Below, piece by piece: positions 60,284 through 64,000 of a stretch of DNA of 64,000 nucleotides (within the stretch, counting starts at the first letter, position 1; each line of letters opens with the position of its first letter). Below the pieces are notes generated by a model. The model did not search any database and was not told the DNA's origin. It saw nothing but the letters and a program-made list of their open reading frames with translations. Position numbers and translations under genes: made by a program. Origin of the DNA: Distichodus sexfasciatus (Eukaryota; Chordata; Actinopteri; Characiformes; Distichodontidae); the NCBI GenBank assembly GCA_032718565.1, contig JAVGVS010000013.1:957407-1021406 (forward strand), written 5' to 3'.

Positions 60284-61000
60284 ATAAGAGAGAGAAAGCC
60301 ATGCTGGCAGCCACTGGGCCTCTGTGGTGCATTTCCCGTCTCCTGGACACAGGATCAGGTGTCGCAGTTTTCACAGAGCCTTCTGGATCTGTTTAACAGG
60401 AAATGAGCTCCATCAGAAGGAGTCCGAGCAAAACTGAGCAAAAATCGGGCCTGACAGGCAGGAATATTAGCCTGTGACGGCAGCCAATAATTGAGCGATC
60501 GGCTCCCCCTCTCCCCCGTAATGAAGAGAATATGTGCTGGGAATGCTGTTGTCCTTCTCTTCCTTCTTTCTCTCCTTTCATTCTCTCGTCTGCCCTTTCC
60601 TTGCTTTGCTCCTCTTTTCTCCAATATTTGATAAATCACTTCAACAGGAACATAGGGATAGTTTTACTTCACTTTTTTCACTTTGGGTGTCACCTCGGTA
60701 ACCTCAAAGCGACGCTGGGCAGTCAGGTCTTTTTGCAAACGACAGAAACTTTTTTTTAACCCCTGAGATGTTTGCTAAGATTTATGGGAGTGTAAGTATA
60801 TGGTGCCGTGAGAGAGTGGATCATTACACTTCATTACGGCTGTTTTTTGGCCCCCCCCTTTCTCCCATGCAAAGATGATAATGAGGAGACCATGCACACT
60901 CTTCCACCATCTGCTGCCTGTCCCACTGAATGGCCTTCTCATATTGTTCTTCTCCGGCTGGGATCTGCTAAAGCGCTTTAACGGTTAAAATGTGGATGGC

Positions 61001-61003
<3 letters not shown>

Positions 61004-61033
<30 letters not shown>
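61004..61033. repeat. (GA)n microsatellite
   Basis: Uninterrupted GA dinucleotides followed by GGAGGGAG. Confidence 0.92.
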
Positions 61034-61036
<3 letters not shown>

Positions 61037-61199
61037 GGAGAACGAATGTGTGTATCTCAAGCCATCACACAGAGGGGAATAGGCCCACAGAATAACCAGA
61101 ATAAATCTAACACTCAGCATTGCATAGCCGTGCTCGTATTTAAATCCCAGGACATGTGTGCTTTTAAGTGTGAAAGTCCATAATTCAACCCCAGCCTTG

Positions 61200-62370
61200 C
61201 TGAGATGGTGAGAGTGTGAGTGCGTGTGAGAGAGGAAGAGACAGTCTTGTGGGGACCAAATGTTCTCGGCATGTCAAAAGAAAAAAAGGAGAAAATTTGT
61301 GCACAAAAAGTTTTGCTTTGTAAAACTATCATTCAGTGAATTAAGTTTAAATTGAGATTAATGGTTAATATTATAGTAGTTGTTTATTCATTTGAGGTAG
61401 TAGTGACATACTAATGTATCTTCCACAGGGATGAAAGTGAGACGTACATGTGGTACAAATACACAAACGTACCACAAGTATGTGTCTGAGAGTGAGTCTT
61501 CTAGGGAAACAATATTCTCAGCATGCTGGACAAAAAATCTTTTTGTTGTTTGTAAAACTTAACCTCAAACACTTGCCTTAAAGTATTCTGAGATAAGATA
61601 AAATAATGCACATGGAAAATTTGTCACTATTTAATGCTTATATGATTATTCTGATCTTTCTCTCCGCAAGGGTAGAAAAATGTGCGCAAATTCAGGATGT
61701 GAAACAAAAAACAGAATTTATTTGTAAAACTGTTTGATTATAAAGTTCAGGATTAAAATTAACATTGTTGTTGTTTATTCATATTCATGACATTTGTGAC
61801 ATAATGATGACTCTCCACAAAAAAACAGCAGAGAGGTGTGTAGCAGAATTTCTGTGAATACACATGTAATATGTGTACTCGTGCCTCTGTGTATAAGAGA
61901 GAGAATCATGTGGGGACTAAATTCAACATGCAGAACAAAAACCTGAATATTCAAAATCCAAAAATCGTTTAATTTGTAAAACTCTACCCATAAAACAGAT
62001 TCACTTTGGAGTTCAATGTTAAGATTAAAATGGTTGTATATTCATGTAGCACATTCATGACTTCCTCAAGAGTAGGAAATCACAGGGTTGTAGTGCATTT
62101 CTGCAGATACACACGCAATGCATATATACTTGCCAGTGTGTGTTTGTGTATGAGAGTGAGAGAGTCTTGTGTGGAAGAAAAACCTGTCAATTCCTGGAGC
62201 AAGACTTAAGCCACAAATGTGTTTGTGTTTCAAGGTACCAGATATGACAAAATAATGATTAAAATAATTTATTCATTTACGACAGTTTTGACACACTGAT
62301 GAGTCTCCCTACAAAACAAAAAGAATGTGTGAGAGGAAGACAGTGAGAGGAGTGTGAGGACATTTCACGT
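61200..62370. repeat. degenerate tandem repeat, four to five units
   Basis: Ordered words recur: a GTGTATGAGAGAGAG..TCTTGTG head, TTTGTAAAACT (about 61316, 61548, 61720, 61972), TTGTTTATTCAT (about 61380, 61771, 62034, 62266) and GACATAATGATGACTCTCCAC-like words (about 61402, 61796, 62290). Spacing of about 170-270 bases shows diverged, partly truncated units. Confidence 0.7.
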
Positions 62371-63119
62371 GCTCGTGTGTGTTTTAAAGAGAGCAGCTGT
62401 GGGAAGGCACGGTGGACACTGCCGCGTTGTGTAATAAGTTTGAAAACGGGCCGAGTTTCAGAGAAACCAGCACGCCGCCCGGCCAGAACCTTTTTGAGGT
62501 GCAGCTTCAGGTTTCACACGGCTCTGGGGCAAAAGGGAGCTGAAGCCGAGATGAATTCTTAATACAATAATTGTTGTGAGGCTCGCTCTTATTAATGCTG
62601 CTCCAGCATTCTTCTCTCTCTCTCTTTTCCCCTTTTTTCCCCTTAACAGAAATCAGTTGTTGTGCGTTGCTGCTGGAAGGGCGGAGGGACGGGGCCCTGA
62701 CCCCGGGCCGGCGGTTCTAATGACGGGAGGATGAAAGCGTTCTCGCAGGTTCCCAGGCCGGGCCCGTTGGGGGGTGCAGGGCTGTGAAATGGGGAGATAA
62801 TGGAGACCAGGTGTGGCCCGAGTGCCAGAGACAGTGCGCAGCGTGCGAGCTCCTCTCACCGAGAGCGAAGCTCACTCCCTCTCTCTCTCCCTCTCTTTTT
62901 CTCTCTCTCCGCCCATCTCTCTGTTTTCCTCAGTCTTTATTCTTGTGGGAGCGAAGGTGCATGCGCTTTCGCTTGGTGACCTACAGAGGTCAGCTGAATT
63001 TCAGAAAGGAGATCGTGTTCGTCTGATCTTTGTTTCTTCACTTTACTTTCTCAGAAAACAGTTTGTAGAATACACGTGAACTATGATTGTTTTTTAAGTG
63101 CATCTTCACACGCAGTGAC

Positions 63120-63258
63120 TCAGGATGGATGGATAGATGGGCGGATGGACTGGTGGATGAGTGGATAGATAGAGTGGATAGGCAGGTAGATAAGTGGATT
63201 GATGGATAGAGTGGATAGGTAGGTAGATGGATGGATAGAAATATAGATAGATAATCTC
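63120..63258. repeat. GGAT/GATA tetranucleotide array
   Basis: Imperfect GGAT and GATA units (GGATGGATAGATGG, AGATAGATAGAT) spanning about 140 bases. Confidence 0.92.
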
Positions 63259-64000
63259 ATTTCTCTTCATTTTCTTTTGACTGTCATTTCTCTCTCTTCC
63301 TTACTCTTTCTCCCCATCCTCTCTTTCTGTCTTTCTTCATCTCTCTATCCTATCTCTCTTTGGCCTCTCTCTCTCTCCCCTCACTTTCTCCACAGTCTCT
63401 CTTTCTGTCTATCTCTCCATCCTATCTCTTTCTCTCTAAATATATCTTCAACTGTTTGAAACTTGAAAACCTCTGTTGATTGCAGTGTTCTTTTATGTCT
63501 ACATGTCTTTTTTCTTATTCCTCTCTCTCTCTCTCTGGTGGTTGGATGGATAGATGTGTTCCTTTTTCTGTCTGCTTTAAACTGAATTTCTCGTCCTACA
63601 TGTCTTTGTCTTTTGTTTATTCATTTGTGAGTGTGTTAGTTTCTTTGCTGCTTCATCCCTCCCTTTATTTTCTCAGAAAATCATCTTTTGGGTTGGATAG
63701 ATATTTAGATAGACAGACCAATAGACTGCACTTGTTAGAAGTCAAAATAATTTTCATTCTTCTCTTGACTTTCTCAGAAAACTCTTCATTTCTTTCAGTC
63801 CTCTCTGTCATTCTGAATGGCTAAAACACCTGTGTATCACTCTCTCTCTTTTCTGTGGTTCTTCTCATTCTTGTATGAGCAGAAGTGTGTGTGCTTTCCA
63901 GAATTGCAGGGATGAGATCGTATTCTTTGTCTCCTGATTATGTGAGGAAACAGTCTTCTATATCCCCCTCTTCTACCCCTCACGTCTCGCTGGTATGTAG

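Larger units (their letters stand above)
53346..64000. other. intergenic sequence downstream of zfhx3
   Basis: No coding gene is recognised. It holds SINE copies (53588, 58723, 59654), a degenerate duplication (59100-59460), a GT(GA) array (60175-60283), a GA run (61004-61033), a degenerate tandem repeat (61200-62370) and a GGAT/GATA array (63120-63258). The rest is mixed DNA with some enhancer-like blocks. Confidence 0.65.

Overview
The window looks like vertebrate, most likely teleost fish, genomic DNA. Reasons: a split gene with GT-AG introns, abundant (GT)n, (CT)n and (GA)n microsatellites, several tRNA-derived SINE copies, and compact small introns (182 and 188 bp) beside a multi-kilobase one. 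Nothing prokaryotic is visible. The only gene I can support is the 3' part of zfhx3 (zinc finger homeobox 3, also called ATBF1), on the + strand. I identify it from recall of the family: the order of C2H2 fingers and four homeodomains, and a C-terminus ending in VGTDSIRL. That ending resembles ZFHX3 (VGTDTFRL in mammals) and not ZFHX4 (which ends in MDMFSV). I cannot say which teleost co-orthologue (a or b) it is.

Layout. 1-24518 is the end of a large intron (repeats, AT-rich TAAT-bearing islands that resemble conserved non-coding elements, and a GC/CpG-rich patch near 17.4-18.0 kb). Six coding exons follow: 24519-24626, 34599-34753, 35233-35433, 40343-40466, 40655-46138 (a 5.5 kb exon with all four homeodomains) and 46321-48041 (the last coding part). 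The phases of all five junctions agree, and together the exons encode 2596 residues plus a stop. Mammalian ZFHX3 is about 3700 residues, so roughly 1100 N-terminal residues must lie upstream of the window. The 3'UTR probably runs from 48042 to about 53345, with several poly(A) signals. From there to 64000 I see no gene, only SINEs, satellite-like repeats, microsatellites and possible regulatory DNA.

Function. ZFHX3 is a very large nuclear transcription factor acting in neuronal differentiation, circadian output, muscle and heart. The window encodes 14 recognisable zinc fingers, four homeodomains, and Q-, P-, A- and S-rich linkers. The most interesting points are: the polyglycine tract whose expansion in human ZFHX3 is linked to spinocerebellar ataxia 4 is absent here; a CAG run sits exactly on a 3' splice site and could give variable alanine-tract lengths; retention of the 182-bp last intron would give a shortened C-terminus; a strong G-quadruplex motif lies inside a GT/CA inverted repeat; and two different degenerate tandem repeats lie downstream of the gene. 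I found no convincing new multi-gene system.
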